NCBI GenBank assembly: GCA_025360845.1
Contig: JANYBJ010000031.1
Coordinates: 1 to 32,767 of the forward strand
From: a bacterium
GTDB lineage: Bacteria > Verrucomicrobiota > Kiritimatiellia > RFP12 > UBA1067
Reading direction: 5' to 3'
Length of the DNA: 32,767 nucleotides
The notes under the pieces: generated by a model
What the model was told of the DNA's origin: nothing
Database searches by the model: none
What the model saw: the letters and a program-made list of their open reading frames with translations, nothing else
Position numbers and translations under genes: made by a program
In this document: positions 15,898 to 24,517 of the stretch, piece by piece
How the letters are laid out: every line of letters starts with the position of its first letter
Numbering within the stretch: the first letter of the stretch is position 1

Positions 15898-18255
15898 CTA
15901 CTGCCACTTTATGAACCACCCTTTCGCGGACAGAGCATTGGATGCCGAAGAGGGAGCGCCGTTCGTATACCAGATCATGCCGTCCGTTATTCCGGGGTTA
16001 CACCGGAAATTGATAGTCTGCGGATTCGCGGAAACGTTGTTGGTGAGATTAAGTATGAAATTGGTGATGCTGGTAAACGAAAGATTGCAAAGCGAAAACG
16101 CATCCAAGCCGACTGATTTTAAATTCGGCATCGGGGTAATGATCGACAGTGCGCTGCTGCCGTAGCAAAAATAGCTTCCAATCGTCTCCATGTTCGGTAT
16201 ATCTAAGTTTTTATTTTCAAAACAACAATAAAATGCATAATTATAGGCGTTTGTCACACTCGGAAATGTTATGCTGTCGATCGTCGTGTTCATATACATA
16301 GCCGAATCTGCAAGTATTTTTATATCCGGTCCAATTATTTTTTTAGTGCTGGAAGACCCGACAAGAGACAGTGTTTTGGAATTCCCACAATGCACGTATT
16401 TCAGTTCCGAAGCATTGTTAATTGCAATGTTTTGCGATAACAATGAGATCGGGGCTATAACTTCTCTGACTGTTGAAAACTTCCCGTTAGGGATCAGTGT
16501 CGACACTCCGTAACCGAAACCCTGAATGCCAATGGGGGGACTTGTCGCGACGGCTTTTATCGCAATGAATTTGCCTAAGTATGTCGCGGGATATGAATAT
16601 TGCGCAGATTGCAATGAGCTGTAGTTGCTGACCACCGACCCGTCTCCGTACCAATCCACACTATAGGATGCCCCCACGACCCGGAACACCGTACATATAT
16701 CTCCGATAAAAACCATCTTCAACATGTTGGTTTCGGGTGTTGTCCATGTCTCGGCGGTGTAGCCTAATCCTACTGGCCAGTTCAGCGGGCGCGTCCACTC
16801 CAACGAATCGGTATACGTCACGGAGCTAAAAAAATTTGTGACTGTGCCGCCTCCCACCCGCCACACCTGCGCCGTTGTTACTCCGGTCGCGTTTGTGAAC
16901 GTGGATGATAGGTATGAGGATACGGCGTTGGCTATGTTGGTCGCTGCGGTTGCCGACAATCCCGCAGATATGCCCGTGAGCTGTGACCCGTCGCCCGTCC
17001 ACTGTCCCGTCGTGTTGACGCTTGCGACCTCGGTCCCGTTGGTCGACCAGACCTGTAGTTTCCCGGTTCCGGTGGCGCTGCGGTTGAGTTGCAGCAGCGG
17101 CTTGTTGGTGTAGGCGCCGGCCTCGCCGTTGACGTACACCTTGGCGATGGTGGTGTTGGTCGAGCCTATCGTCAGGAAGGCGTTCGTGTTCACCTGGGAG
17201 AGCGCCCCGATCTGCGCTGCCGTCGTCCCGTGCGGGTTGTCCGTGCGGTTCGTGTGTGCCGCGATCATGGCGGCGTTGTTGTTGACCGCAATGATCTGGT
17301 CGTTCAAAAGGTTGGTTGAGGCAACCCATGCGTCGAGGGTCGCGTACCGCGAAAGGTCGTTGGTAGAGGCGATGCGCGTGTACAGGTTGGTCGTGGCAGG
17401 TCCATAAACCAAATCTACTGTCGCCGTTCCTTGGGCGTAGACGGTGACAGGTATCAGCTTCATTGGATATGTCGTCCCATACGTCCCCCAACTGATTCCC
17501 GGTCCAGAATGCCGAATCATGGCGGTATAGCCACCGTAGTCAAAAGCCCCCGTGAAGTTGTTTGTATAGAACGGGAAACCATTCAGGACGGGCGGAAATA
17601 GTCCGGAAACATTGAATCCCGCGCTAACCACGACTCCGGTGCCTATCACCGGAATCGTAACTTTCCACACCAGCCCCGTCCCGCCCCGCACCGTGGCAAA
17701 ATAGTTGCTGTCAGCCGCATCGTACCAGATCGGCGCGCCGGTCGGCGGGGGAAGCGCCGCGACGGTGTTTGAGAGCAGTGAGGGTAACATACTGGCGAGC
17801 GCGAGCGCCTGAAGCGCGGTCGAATAAGCGGGGCTGTTTGTGATCCACTGCGCCGGCAGATAGTCGCGCGAGGGGTTCATGCGAACGATCATCGCGCCGC
17901 GCCCCCACTCTTCCACGCGGTTGGAAATCGCGCCGAGGATTTGAACGGAGTAACGTCCGTTGGTGGGCATGGAGTAGACGGGGATGCTCCACGTCATGAG
18001 ACCGTATCCGGACGCCGAGTTGGTGAGCGTGTATCCGCCTGCCGTCGTGCCGTACCATAGAAGTCCGGTCCAGCCGGTCGGGTCGAACTCGGAACCGGAC
18101 GCCAGCAGTTGAGCGGAAACGGTCGAGTCAGTCGCCTCGGTGAGGGGTATGACAAACGGCTGCTGCGGACGTTCTAGGTCGATCGATATCGTTTCGATTC
18201 TGGCCGCAAGACATGCGGACGCGGCCAGCGCGAGAATGGCGGCTAGAGTCTTCAT
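15898..18255 (-). CDS. Tail fibre with signal peptide and BspA-like LRR tip
   Basis: 785 residues. The N-terminus MKTLAAILALAASACLAARI is a Sec signal peptide by appearance, possibly lipoprotein type at C15. Residues ~20-290 are beta-rich Ig-like and unknown segments. Around 335-365, AHTNRTDNPHGTTAAQIGAL is the DNPH-TTA-QIGA motif typical of phage tail fibres, followed by VYVNGEAG and WTGDGSQLTGISAG, common in fibre shafts. The C-terminal ~230 residues contain BspA-type leucine-rich repeats (IDSITFPSVTNAYNYAF, LDIPNMETIGSYFCYG, LKSVGLDAFSLCNLS). The DNA for this tip (roughly 15,950-16,650) is visibly AT-rich compared with the rest, suggesting a swapped receptor-binding module. No Shine-Dalgarno sequence before ATG 18255; instead it shares a 23-bp start motif with 24515-24537. 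Confidence 0.75.
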   Translation of the reverse strand: MKTLAAILALAASACLAARIETISIDLERPQQPFVIPLTEATDSTVSAQLLASGSEFDPTGWTGLLWYGTTAGGYTLTNSASGYGLMTWSIPVYSMPTNGRYSVQILGAISNRVEEWGRGAMIVRMNPSRDYLPAQWITNSPAYSTALQALALASMLPSLLSNTVAALPPPTGAPIWYDAADSNYFATVRGGTGLVWKVTIPVIGTGVVVSAGFNVSGLFPPVLNGFPFYTNNFTGAFDYGGYTAMIRHSGPGISWGTYGTTYPMKLIPVTVYAQGTATVDLVYGPATTNLYTRIASTNDLSRYATLDAWVASTNLLNDQIIAVNNNAAMIAAHTNRTDNPHGTTAAQIGALSQVNTNAFLTIGSTNTTIAKVYVNGEAGAYTNKPLLQLNRSATGTGKLQVWSTNGTEVASVNTTGQWTGDGSQLTGISAGLSATAATNIANAVSSYLSSTFTNATGVTTAQVWRVGGGTVTNFFSSVTYTDSLEWTRPLNWPVGLGYTAETWTTPETNMLKMVFIGDICTVFRVVGASYSVDWYGDGSVVSNYSSLQSAQYSYPATYLGKFIAIKAVATSPPIGIQGFGYGVSTLIPNGKFSTVREVIAPISLLSQNIAINNASELKYVHCGNSKTLSLVGSSSTKKIIGPDIKILADSAMYMNTTIDSITFPSVTNAYNYAFYCCFENKNLDIPNMETIGSYFCYGSSALSIITPMPNLKSVGLDAFSLCNLSFTSITNFILNLTNNVSANPQTINFRCNPGITDGMIWYTNGAPSSASNALSAKGWFIKWQ

Positions 18256-18275
18256 GGCTATGGCCGGTCCGTCAA
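18253..18275 (-). repeat. Start-site motif, copy 1 (tail-fibre gene)
   Basis: Reading on the minus strand, TTGACGGACCGGCCATAGCC then ATG. It matches the copy at 24515-24537 in 20 of 23 positions and includes the start codon. Neither gene has a Shine-Dalgarno sequence, while most other genes of the operon do. Confidence 0.55.
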
Positions 18276-18276
18276 T

Positions 18277-19260
18277 CTACGGATCGAAGCGGTAATCGAT
18301 GATCCACCAAAGCGTGTTGAGCACGGAGAGCGATTTTGTGTCTCCGGACGGTGCCGCGTTTATCAGAGTGGTCCAGTCTGTGAGTTGCGATGTAAGCTCC
18401 GACCATGTTTCCAGAGCCGCAAACCCGGGATGGAAATCGCTGTCGGTTGTGTTTGTCCAGTACCACATCATGTTGTACTTGTTTTGGACAAATCCCGTGC
18501 CCCAGTCGAAGTAATCCGCGCCGTCAAACCCCATGTCGGTCATCAGGTAGGTGTGTATGTCTTTGGGCTCTGACGTTGCGCCCGTCAGCGGGAAATCTGC
18601 AATGTATGCCGACTCACCCGACTCGGCCAACGTGTTGTCTTCAACCCCTCGGTGGGCGTTGAGTTTCAGGCCGAAGGTGGTGTTTGCGGTGGCGTAATTC
18701 GGGGCGCTTCCGGAGATGGCAGGTATGGCCGGCGGCGCAAGCGTGCCGGATGCCGATGCGGAGGCCAAAAGGCCAGAGCCGAACGATGCCGTAGAAAACC
18801 GGGTCATGTGGTCAAGTGCTGTCTCCAAGTCCTTGAACAGCCAAGGCCCCGCAAGGTCTTTGTCGGATATGAGCCCGTAGTTCCATCCCGCGTCGGCGTA
18901 AATTGTCCAGTCAGCCGGCGCGGACTGATCGTGCGGTATCCTTCGGAAATAGCCGGAGTAGCCCAGCCCCGCCGCCGTGAAAAAGTCGGCTTCCGTAGGA
19001 TACCCCCACGGGACGCCGGCAAGCGTGGGTGAGAGCGTCACAGACGGGTCCGACCAACGAGAGGACATCAGGATAAGACCGAGCTGAACCGTGTGAATGA
19101 AGTCGTGGACCGTCATGTCTCCGTTCGGCGCGATCGGCTGAATGGCCGCAGGATAGAATGCGTTGTAGACCGCGACGCGCTTGTTGTACGCGGTCGCGAT
19201 CTCTTGCGCGATGGCGAGCGATTGCCACGAGGTGTTCGCGTCTATGGCGGTCCAGCTCAT
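18277..19260 (-). CDS. Phage structural protein of unknown function
   Basis: 327 residues, W- and Y-rich, with no signal peptide or membrane segment. Notable segments: ATAYNKRVAVYNAFYPAAIQ, GLGYSGYFRRIPHDQSAPAD, then WNYGLISDKDLAGPWLFKDL, and YNMMWYWTNTTDSDFHPGFA. The composition and position between the tape measure block and the fibre suggest a baseplate, tail-tip or fibre-attachment protein. I do not recognise a family. Its ATG overlaps the upstream stop by 4 nt (ATGA), indicating coupled translation. Confidence 0.75.
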   Translation of the reverse strand: MSWTAIDANTSWQSLAIAQEIATAYNKRVAVYNAFYPAAIQPIAPNGDMTVHDFIHTVQLGLILMSSRWSDPSVTLSPTLAGVPWGYPTEADFFTAAGLGYSGYFRRIPHDQSAPADWTIYADAGWNYGLISDKDLAGPWLFKDLETALDHMTRFSTASFGSGLLASASASGTLAPPAIPAISGSAPNYATANTTFGLKLNAHRGVEDNTLAESGESAYIADFPLTGATSEPKDIHTYLMTDMGFDGADYFDWGTGFVQNKYNMMWYWTNTTDSDFHPGFAALETWSELTSQLTDWTTLINAAPSGDTKSLSVLNTLWWIIDYRFDP

Positions 19261-19646
19261 GTTTTGAGGTAGCCTTTCGCCAGGTCGAGCGTAACTGTCG
19301 AAGAGTGTACGACAGGCTGCAACAGCAAGCGCGCGTCTGCGGAGGCGTAGTCGGTTTCAACCTTCCCGGAAGTCTTGACAAGGAAGGTCCCGTTAATCAT
19401 TTTTTCTTTCAGGTAAATGGTGCCTGTCACCTCCTCATAGCCGGCTGGTATTCCGCCGCTGTCCGTTGACGACCCGCGCCCGCCGAAGTGCCAACCCTGA
19501 CCCTGCGCACTGCCGGGGCCGGAGCCGCGGTCGACCCCCGTGGAGTTTTCGAGGATGTTGAAAATGATGTTGAAGGAGTGCCAGAAGGGTATCTTGCAAA
19601 GGGGCGTCCCCTCTATCCAGCGCCTGAAAAGTCCCTGCATCGGCAT
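19257..19646 (-). CDS. Small phage tail-region protein
   Basis: 129 residues, starting MPMQGLFRRWIEGTPLCKIP. A glycine/serine-rich middle (GVDRGSGPGSAQGQGWHFGG) links a short aromatic N-terminus to a beta-rich C-terminus (TGTIYLKEKMINGTFLVKTS). Located between the tape measure and the 327-residue protein, so a tail-tip component is the likely role. No family recognised. GAAGG precedes the ATG; the stop overlaps the next start by 4 nt. Confidence 0.7.
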   Translation of the reverse strand: MPMQGLFRRWIEGTPLCKIPFWHSFNIIFNILENSTGVDRGSGPGSAQGQGWHFGGRGSSTDSGGIPAGYEEVTGTIYLKEKMINGTFLVKTSGKVETDYASADARLLLQPVVHSSTVTLDLAKGYLKT

Positions 19647-19663
19647 GGCGGTTTACCTTCGGG

Positions 19664-20023
19664 TTAGGCGAGTGCGGTTTCAACGGTCACGGAGTCGGCG
19701 AAGCAGACCTCCACGTCGTATCCGTTGCATTTGTAGGCTCGTCGCGCGGTGACGGTGGCGATCTTGCGGGGAGGGGTGAACGCGGCCCCCGTGGCGTCGA
19801 ACGCTCCTTGAAGGGCGGTGACCATGGCGGCGGCGGCCGTGGCTGTCAGGAAGCAGCGGCGGTAGCGGTAGGTGACGGTGACGGTGATGGCGCGGTACGA
19901 AAGATAGAAGCCGTAAACGAACTTCTGGTAGACGTCGCCGTACGTCACTTCGGTGTGCTGAAGCTCGTCGTCGATCCGGGGGGCTTCGCTGGTGGCGGGG
20001 TCGCCGTCTGTGTGGAGTGCCAT
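19664..20023 (-). CDS. Small phage tail-region protein
   Basis: 119 residues: acidic N-terminus (DGDPATSEAPRIDDELQHTE), then aromatic beta strands (FVYGFYLSYRAITVTVTYRY) and a C-terminal part (ARRAYKCNGYDVEVCFAD) with two cysteines. It follows the tape measure gene, where siphoviruses usually encode distal-tail or tape-measure-associated proteins. No family recognised. AAGGTG inside the end of the tape measure gene serves as ribosome binding site, and only one base separates the upstream stop from this ATG. Confidence 0.7.
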   Translation of the reverse strand: MALHTDGDPATSEAPRIDDELQHTEVTYGDVYQKFVYGFYLSYRAITVTVTYRYRRCFLTATAAAAMVTALQGAFDATGAAFTPPRKIATVTARRAYKCNGYDVEVCFADSVTVETALA

Positions 20024-20024
20024 G

Positions 20025-21800
20025 TCAGTTCACCTTAAGGTTCTCTTTCAGGAAATCGAGGTTTTCTTTGATTCCTTTAAGCGTCGTTTTGCTGTCGATG
20101 GTTGCTTGCGCGGCGGCTTCGAGCAGGGCGTCGGCCGCTTTCATCTTCCCTTGGGCGATGAAGAGGTCGCCGGTCTGGTTCAGGAACTTCCGCTCGCTCT
20201 TGTTGAGCTTTCTTCCGGACGCCTCTTTGTCGTAGAGTTTCCAGTAGCGTTTCTCGTCTTTGGACCATTCCTTGGCGTCGGCGTCGGCCGCGTCCTGGTT
20301 GGCGACAAGGGCAAGCCGCGCCGCATGTTGCCGGGGAGCTCCGTTCATGAGCAGCGCGGCCTCGTCGTTGAGCTTTTTCGCTTGTCCCGCGAGGTTGTCT
20401 GCCTTTTCCTTGCGCTTGGCTGCGGCGAAGTCTTCCTCCGCTTTGACGATCTGCTCTCTAATCCGTTTCTCGCGGGCCTGTTTGTTCAAACTCTGCTGGA
20501 CTCTGTCATTTTCCAACTCTGCGCACTCTTGCGCGTATTGGGCTTCGGCTGCCTTGGCGGAAGCAATCTGCCAATTGGCCAGCGCCGTTTTCTTCATGTC
20601 GGCATCGACGAGGTTAGAGCCTATGGCGGCCATTTCACCTTGAGCGCTCAGGTCCGCGCTCGCTGCGGAGTCGGCATGCCATTGATCAAGAGCGGCCTTC
20701 TGTTTGTCGGCTGCGTCTTGTTCCTGTTCGGACTTGTATTGTTTGGCGAGAGAATTTTCGCCGCCGTGTATTCTGTCGTACAGCGCCCGAAGCCGGGGGC
20801 TGCTGTTGTACACCGTCTGCCTGAAAGTGTCGGTCGCGCTCGCACCGTTTTCGCCGCCGAACATCCCGCCCATCGCCGCGCCAGCTCCCTTGAACAGCGC
20901 ACGGGCGTCGTTATAGAAGCTGGCGGCTTTTCCTGCCCAAGAATCCTCCCACGAGGACTTGAGCTCCGGAAGAGCGTCGATCACGCTTAGGATGTTCGCA
21001 ACGGTTTCGGTCGCCCATGTTTTCAGTGTTCCGTCTTTGGCGAGTTTATCGAGCCACTCTATCATGTCGCGCAGGGCCTCTTTCGCTGGACCCTGCATGG
21101 TGTCGCCGACCTGCACGATGGCGGCGTTGAGATTGTCTTTGAGAGTGGAGACCAAGCCATCGCCTGTCTGTGCTAGTTTGGCCATGCCGCCCTCTGACGC
21201 CATCAGTGATTTCTCGAACGCGTGCCAAATGTCGATGTTGCTGGCTCCGGCCGCCTGCATCTGCTCGAGTTTCAGACGGGTGTCGCCGGACATGATGCCC
21301 ATCTCGCCCAGGCGCTGCGCGGCTTCGCCGAAGGGCTGACCGTTCTTGATGGCGGAATACGTGCGTCCGACCCAGTTGGCGACCTCGGCGAAGGGCTGAC
21401 CCACGGCGGCGGCGGCATCGCCAACGAGGCGCAGGGACCGTTCAGTCCCGAGCGCGTTGTTGGAGAACACTCCCAGCGTACGGGACGCCTGCGCGATCTC
21501 GTTGAATTCGAAGGGCGTCTCTGCCGCGAACTTCTTCAGATCCCCGATCCGGGACTTGGCGGCGTCAACGCTGCCGAGAAGGACGGAGAACTGTGTCTCG
21601 GCGGTCTCGAACCTGAACGATTCGGAAATGGCTTTCTTGATGCCGTAGAAGACGCCCGCTACGGAGACGGAGACGCCGAGTATGGAGGTGAGGCTGCCGA
21701 TGACGGACGAGGCCATGCCGGACGCGCTGGAGGTGATTCCGCGCATGACGCCGGTGGCCTTGTCGATGGCCCGGATGATGAAGGACAGTTCATTGGGCAT
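20025..21800 (-). CDS. Tail tape measure protein
   Basis: 591 residues. The N-terminus (ELSFIIRAIDKATGVMRGIT) and the repeated alanine/serine/glycine hydrophobic segment at ~20-55 are typical of tape measure proteins, followed by the conserved block QFSVLLGSVDAAKSRIGDLK and FAAETPFEFNEIAQASRTLG of the phage-tail 'TP901/TMP' core. The rest is long alpha-helix with coiled-coil character (~330-480). It sets tail length; at the usual ~1.5 A per residue this would give a tail near 90 nm. ATG 21800 is chosen over an upstream in-frame start because GGAGG lies 7-8 nt before it. Its start overlaps the 47-residue gene by 11 bp. Confidence 0.88.
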   Translation of the reverse strand: MPNELSFIIRAIDKATGVMRGITSSASGMASSVIGSLTSILGVSVSVAGVFYGIKKAISESFRFETAETQFSVLLGSVDAAKSRIGDLKKFAAETPFEFNEIAQASRTLGVFSNNALGTERSLRLVGDAAAAVGQPFAEVANWVGRTYSAIKNGQPFGEAAQRLGEMGIMSGDTRLKLEQMQAAGASNIDIWHAFEKSLMASEGGMAKLAQTGDGLVSTLKDNLNAAIVQVGDTMQGPAKEALRDMIEWLDKLAKDGTLKTWATETVANILSVIDALPELKSSWEDSWAGKAASFYNDARALFKGAGAAMGGMFGGENGASATDTFRQTVYNSSPRLRALYDRIHGGENSLAKQYKSEQEQDAADKQKAALDQWHADSAASADLSAQGEMAAIGSNLVDADMKKTALANWQIASAKAAEAQYAQECAELENDRVQQSLNKQAREKRIREQIVKAEEDFAAAKRKEKADNLAGQAKKLNDEAALLMNGAPRQHAARLALVANQDAADADAKEWSKDEKRYWKLYDKEASGRKLNKSERKFLNQTGDLFIAQGKMKAADALLEAAAQATIDSKTTLKGIKENLDFLKENLKVN

Positions 21801-21933
21801 GGTCGAGCCTCCACTTCCAGAACAGTCCGGTGAGCCGCCCGCAGACGCGACCGGCAAGGCACGCCAGCACGATCAGGACGGAGCCCGCGAGAAAGGCGGC
21901 CTTCAGGATGAGCCTGTCACGTTTGCGGAGCAT
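21790..21933 (-). CDS. Small single-pass membrane protein ahead of the tape measure
   Basis: 47 residues: basic start MLRKRDRLILK, a membrane segment (AAFLAGSVLIVLACLAG), then RVCGRLTGLFWKWRLDHAQ. Supported by AGGGAG five to six nt before the ATG and by tight overlaps on both sides (17 bp with the upstream gene, 11 bp with the tape measure gene). Its place matches that of tail assembly chaperone frames, but a membrane segment does not fit a chaperone. Function unknown; no longer in-frame start makes sense because upstream residues read as non-coding. Confidence 0.55.
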   Translation of the reverse strand: MLRKRDRLILKAAFLAGSVLIVLACLAGRVCGRLTGLFWKWRLDHAQ

Positions 21934-22771
21934 GTTTCTCCCTTTCGCGTTTGACGATCTCGACGACGGCGGCACGGAAGCGCGTGACGGCCTCCGCCGC
22001 GCCCCCCAGCGCGTTGCAGCCGGTTCCCGCAGCCAATGCCGCGTGACGCATGGCGGCGCGGTACGAGCGGCGCAGGGCCGCACACGGCGCGCGCGTCCAC
22101 ATGGCGGGATCGGTGCCGGTGCATGCGGCGATCTCGTGGCAGGCGTCTTCCCATGAGGTTTCCGGCTTTTCCGGACGCGGGGGCAGCGCGTCGAGGAGTG
22201 TCCGCAGGGCCGCGGATGTCTTATCGCCCCGGAAGTACCCGTATAGTTCCCGCAGCGCGTCGCGGGCGCGTCCTTCCGCCGGCAGAGTCGCGTCGGCTTC
22301 CATCTCGCCTATGGCCGCGTCGATCTCGGCGAGGGTGGCCGTGCATGAGAGCATCCACGCGCGTACGGCCCGCCGGGAGGAGCAGCCGCCTTGCACCTGG
22401 TCGAGCGTCACGTCGTCGCGCATTCCCGTGAGGCGGCGGCAGAGGCGTTCCTGCCATGACAGGACGCGGGGGGCGAGAGGCAGTCCCCGGCCATGCGCGA
22501 GCGCGAAGGCATAGGCAAACAGACGCAGGTCGCGGGAGTCGCCGAACGCGCCGGAGTTGTCGGCGAACCATTGCAGCGCCATGGCTGTCGGCTGGTGCAG
22601 CAGAATGTTGCCGGCGTGGTAGGGTACGGAGGCCGTATCGTCCTCGCCGTCCACGCCCCAACCCAGTTCGTTGAGGCGCACCACGTCGGCGTCCGTCAGG
22701 GCGGCATGGTGCTCGTTGCGGAGTTCGGCGAGGCCGTCCGCGGCGTGGGGGGATAGGGCGGAGCGGAACAT
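21917..22771 (-). CDS. Phage protein in the tail-chaperone position
   Basis: 284 residues, strongly helical, alanine- and arginine-rich. The N-terminus LSPHAADGLAELRNEHHAAL is followed by a hydrophobic helical stretch (DSRDLRLFAYAFALAHGRGL) and WEDACHEIAACTGTDPAMWT further on. It sits between the tail tube and tape measure genes, where tail assembly chaperones are normally encoded, but it is longer than usual and I see no programmed-frameshift site. AAGGAGA precedes ATG 22771. No family recognised. Confidence 0.7.
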   Translation of the reverse strand: MFRSALSPHAADGLAELRNEHHAALTDADVVRLNELGWGVDGEDDTASVPYHAGNILLHQPTAMALQWFADNSGAFGDSRDLRLFAYAFALAHGRGLPLAPRVLSWQERLCRRLTGMRDDVTLDQVQGGCSSRRAVRAWMLSCTATLAEIDAAIGEMEADATLPAEGRARDALRELYGYFRGDKTSAALRTLLDALPPRPEKPETSWEDACHEIAACTGTDPAMWTRAPCAALRRSYRAAMRHAALAAGTGCNALGGAAEAVTRFRAAVVEIVKREREKHAPQT

Positions 22772-22789
22772 CGTGTCTCCTTGGCGCTT

Positions 22790-23485
22790 TTAGACGACGT
22801 CGTGAGCCGCGATGCGTTTGCGGATCGTGATCTCGAAACCTTCTGCGGTCTTGTTTCCGGCCGATCCTCCTTTGGACACATAGTTCCAGCCGGTCGCGAG
22901 CGTGATCGAGGCGGGGACACCGGCGAACCCGACGGTGATATCCTCGTACGCGTTGCAGAATTCGCCGTCGGTGAACTCGTCGGTGTCGGGCGTGACGAAT
23001 TCGGCCTTGATCGCGTAGCCGAACTTGAGCATGCCGATGCCGGTGTCGTCGGTGCCGAGATCCACGACGCCCGTGAGCCCGCGCGGGATGCCGCGTTTGC
23101 AGGGGAGCGTGACGGAAGGGGTGTATTTGCGGTAGGTTCCGTGCGCGGCGCCCGTGACGGACTTGTGCCCGGTGACGGAGAGCGTCGGGAAGTCCTTCAC
23201 GGCATACTCGACGCTTAACTCTTTGATCAGGTAGCCCGAAGCCGCGACAGTGCCGATCTTGGGCAGGGTCATGTTGCCAGTAAGCCCGAAGTGCTTATAC
23301 GTGACCGCGCCTTCCTTGATCTTGTTGAAGATGGAGTTGGCGGAAAAGTTCCCGTCGGCCTTCAGTCCGACGGCCTCTTCGGACGATTCGGCATGGGTGA
23401 GCGGGTCTTCCTGTACAATGAATCCGTTTCCCGAAAGGGCGAAGACGTCGACCGGGACAAAGAAACCGATAAGTGTTGCTGCCAT
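22790..23485 (-). CDS. Major tail tube-like protein
   Basis: 231 residues, beta-rich throughout: AATLIGFFVPVDVFALSGNG, then LTGNMTLPKIGTVAASGYLI, SVTGHKSVTGAAHGTYRKYT and FEITIRKRIAAH at the end. Length, low cysteine content and position just upstream of the chaperone/tape-measure block fit a siphovirus tail tube protein that stacks in hexameric rings. AAGGAGG lies 7 nt before the ATG, the strongest ribosome binding site of the operon, as expected for the most abundant tail protein. Family assignment is by position and composition. Confidence 0.65.
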   Translation of the reverse strand: MAATLIGFFVPVDVFALSGNGFIVQEDPLTHAESSEEAVGLKADGNFSANSIFNKIKEGAVTYKHFGLTGNMTLPKIGTVAASGYLIKELSVEYAVKDFPTLSVTGHKSVTGAAHGTYRKYTPSVTLPCKRGIPRGLTGVVDLGTDDTGIGMLKFGYAIKAEFVTPDTDEFTDGEFCNAYEDITVGFAGVPASITLATGWNYVSKGGSAGNKTAEGFEITIRKRIAAHDVV

Positions 23486-23534
23486 GGATGGACCTCCTTA
23501 GACGCGTGTTGGTCTGTTGCCAATGGCCGTGGCG

Positions 23535-24008
23535 TCAAACGGCGGCGGTCGAAGAGTTGGCTTTTCCGCCGGTCACAAACACGAGGTCGAAATCGACGCG
23601 CAGGGTCCACGCGAGCAGCTCCTTGCTTTCGTTGGGGGGCTGCACGTACGTTTCCTTGACCTCGCCCCAGCCGTCGGCACGGATGCGCAATTCCGCGATG
23701 TTGGTGTTGTCCGCGTTGCACACGGGGAGCGCCGCGGCGATCCGCATGGCCCAGCACTGGCACTTCGCCCGGTGCAGGAAGACGCACTCGGCATAGGCCG
23801 GAAGGCAAAGGGACGGGAGATCGTCGGCATAGAAGACCTCGCCTCCGTCCGAGATCTTTCCGCAGGTGAAGTGCCAGGCGTTGAGGATGCCGGGATTGCG
23901 CCCGAGGTGGGCGGATTTCCCGTTCTCGGTGCCGGTCGCGGCGCAGAGGATCTGAAACGCGGCCTGTTCGGCTTCTGTCCATGAGGTCTCGAAGGAAGTC
24001 GGGTTCAT
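23535..24008 (-). CDS. Tail terminator/completion-like protein
   Basis: 157 residues: helical start (SFETSWTEAEQAAFQILCAA), cysteine-rich middle (LPSLCLPAYAECVFLHRAKC) and a beta-strand end (LLAWTLRVDFDLVFVTGG) that fits the last strand of the tail-terminator/minor capsid fold. It lies between the gp10-like connector and the tail tube gene, the standard position for a tail terminator in siphoviruses. The ATG overlaps the upstream stop (ATGA). No specific family recognised. Confidence 0.6.
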   Translation of the reverse strand: MNPTSFETSWTEAEQAAFQILCAATGTENGKSAHLGRNPGILNAWHFTCGKISDGGEVFYADDLPSLCLPAYAECVFLHRAKCQCWAMRIAAALPVCNADNTNIAELRIRADGWGEVKETYVQPPNESKELLAWTLRVDFDLVFVTGGKANSSTAAV

Positions 24009-24517
24009 AGTTTGAGGGCCTTTGCGAGTTCGTCTTCAAAGACGGTCTCGAAGTTCTTGCGGTTGCCGGCGATGGCGCGTTCGATGAACTTTTCGCCGAC
24101 GCCTTGCGCCTTTCCCGGCTTGGCGAGGCTTCCGGGGCCGAGCCTCTGCCATTTCACGCCGCGCTCGTCGTGGATGTAGGCGGCGTATTTGCCGGCTTCG
24201 GAAGAGGATGCCACGAAGACGCGTCCGTAGGTTTCCTTGACCTCCATGGAGATGGAGCGTTCGAGCCCGCCGGGGGAGGGGACGGGCGCGAGACCTTTGC
24301 CGGACATGACGCGTTTCAGCTTCAGGTCGGCCCGGTTGGCGGAAAGCCATTTCTTGCTGTGCTTGCGAGTGGCGTCGAGCTGCTGGCGCGTGGGGCCTCT
24401 CGGGGAGTTGGCGCGTGAATCCCTGTGGGCGACGATGGTGCAGCGGGTCAGTGCGCGTTTCTGCGCCTCGATGAGCTTGGCTGGCACAAGGGCGAGGGCT
24501 GTGAGGAGGTCTGCCAT
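24005..24517 (-). CDS. HK97-gp10-like head-tail connector/minor tail protein
   Basis: 170 residues with the profile of the HK97 gp10 family: helical basic N-terminus (IEAQKRALTRCTIVAHRDSR), central strands (ERSISMEVKETYGRVFVASS) followed by the hallmark AAYIHDERGVKW (the 'Y-x-x-x-x-E-x-G' type segment), and a C-terminal helix (FIERAIAGNRKNFETVFEDE). It joins head completion to the tail. I chose ATG 24517; the frame stays open to a TTG at 24628, but those extra residues read as non-coding. It has no Shine-Dalgarno sequence and instead shares the 23-bp start motif with the tail fibre gene. Confidence 0.7.
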   Translation of the reverse strand: MADLLTALALVPAKLIEAQKRALTRCTIVAHRDSRANSPRGPTRQQLDATRKHSKKWLSANRADLKLKRVMSGKGLAPVPSPGGLERSISMEVKETYGRVFVASSSEAGKYAAYIHDERGVKWQRLGPGSLAKPGKAQGVGEKFIERAIAGNRKNFETVFEDELAKALKL

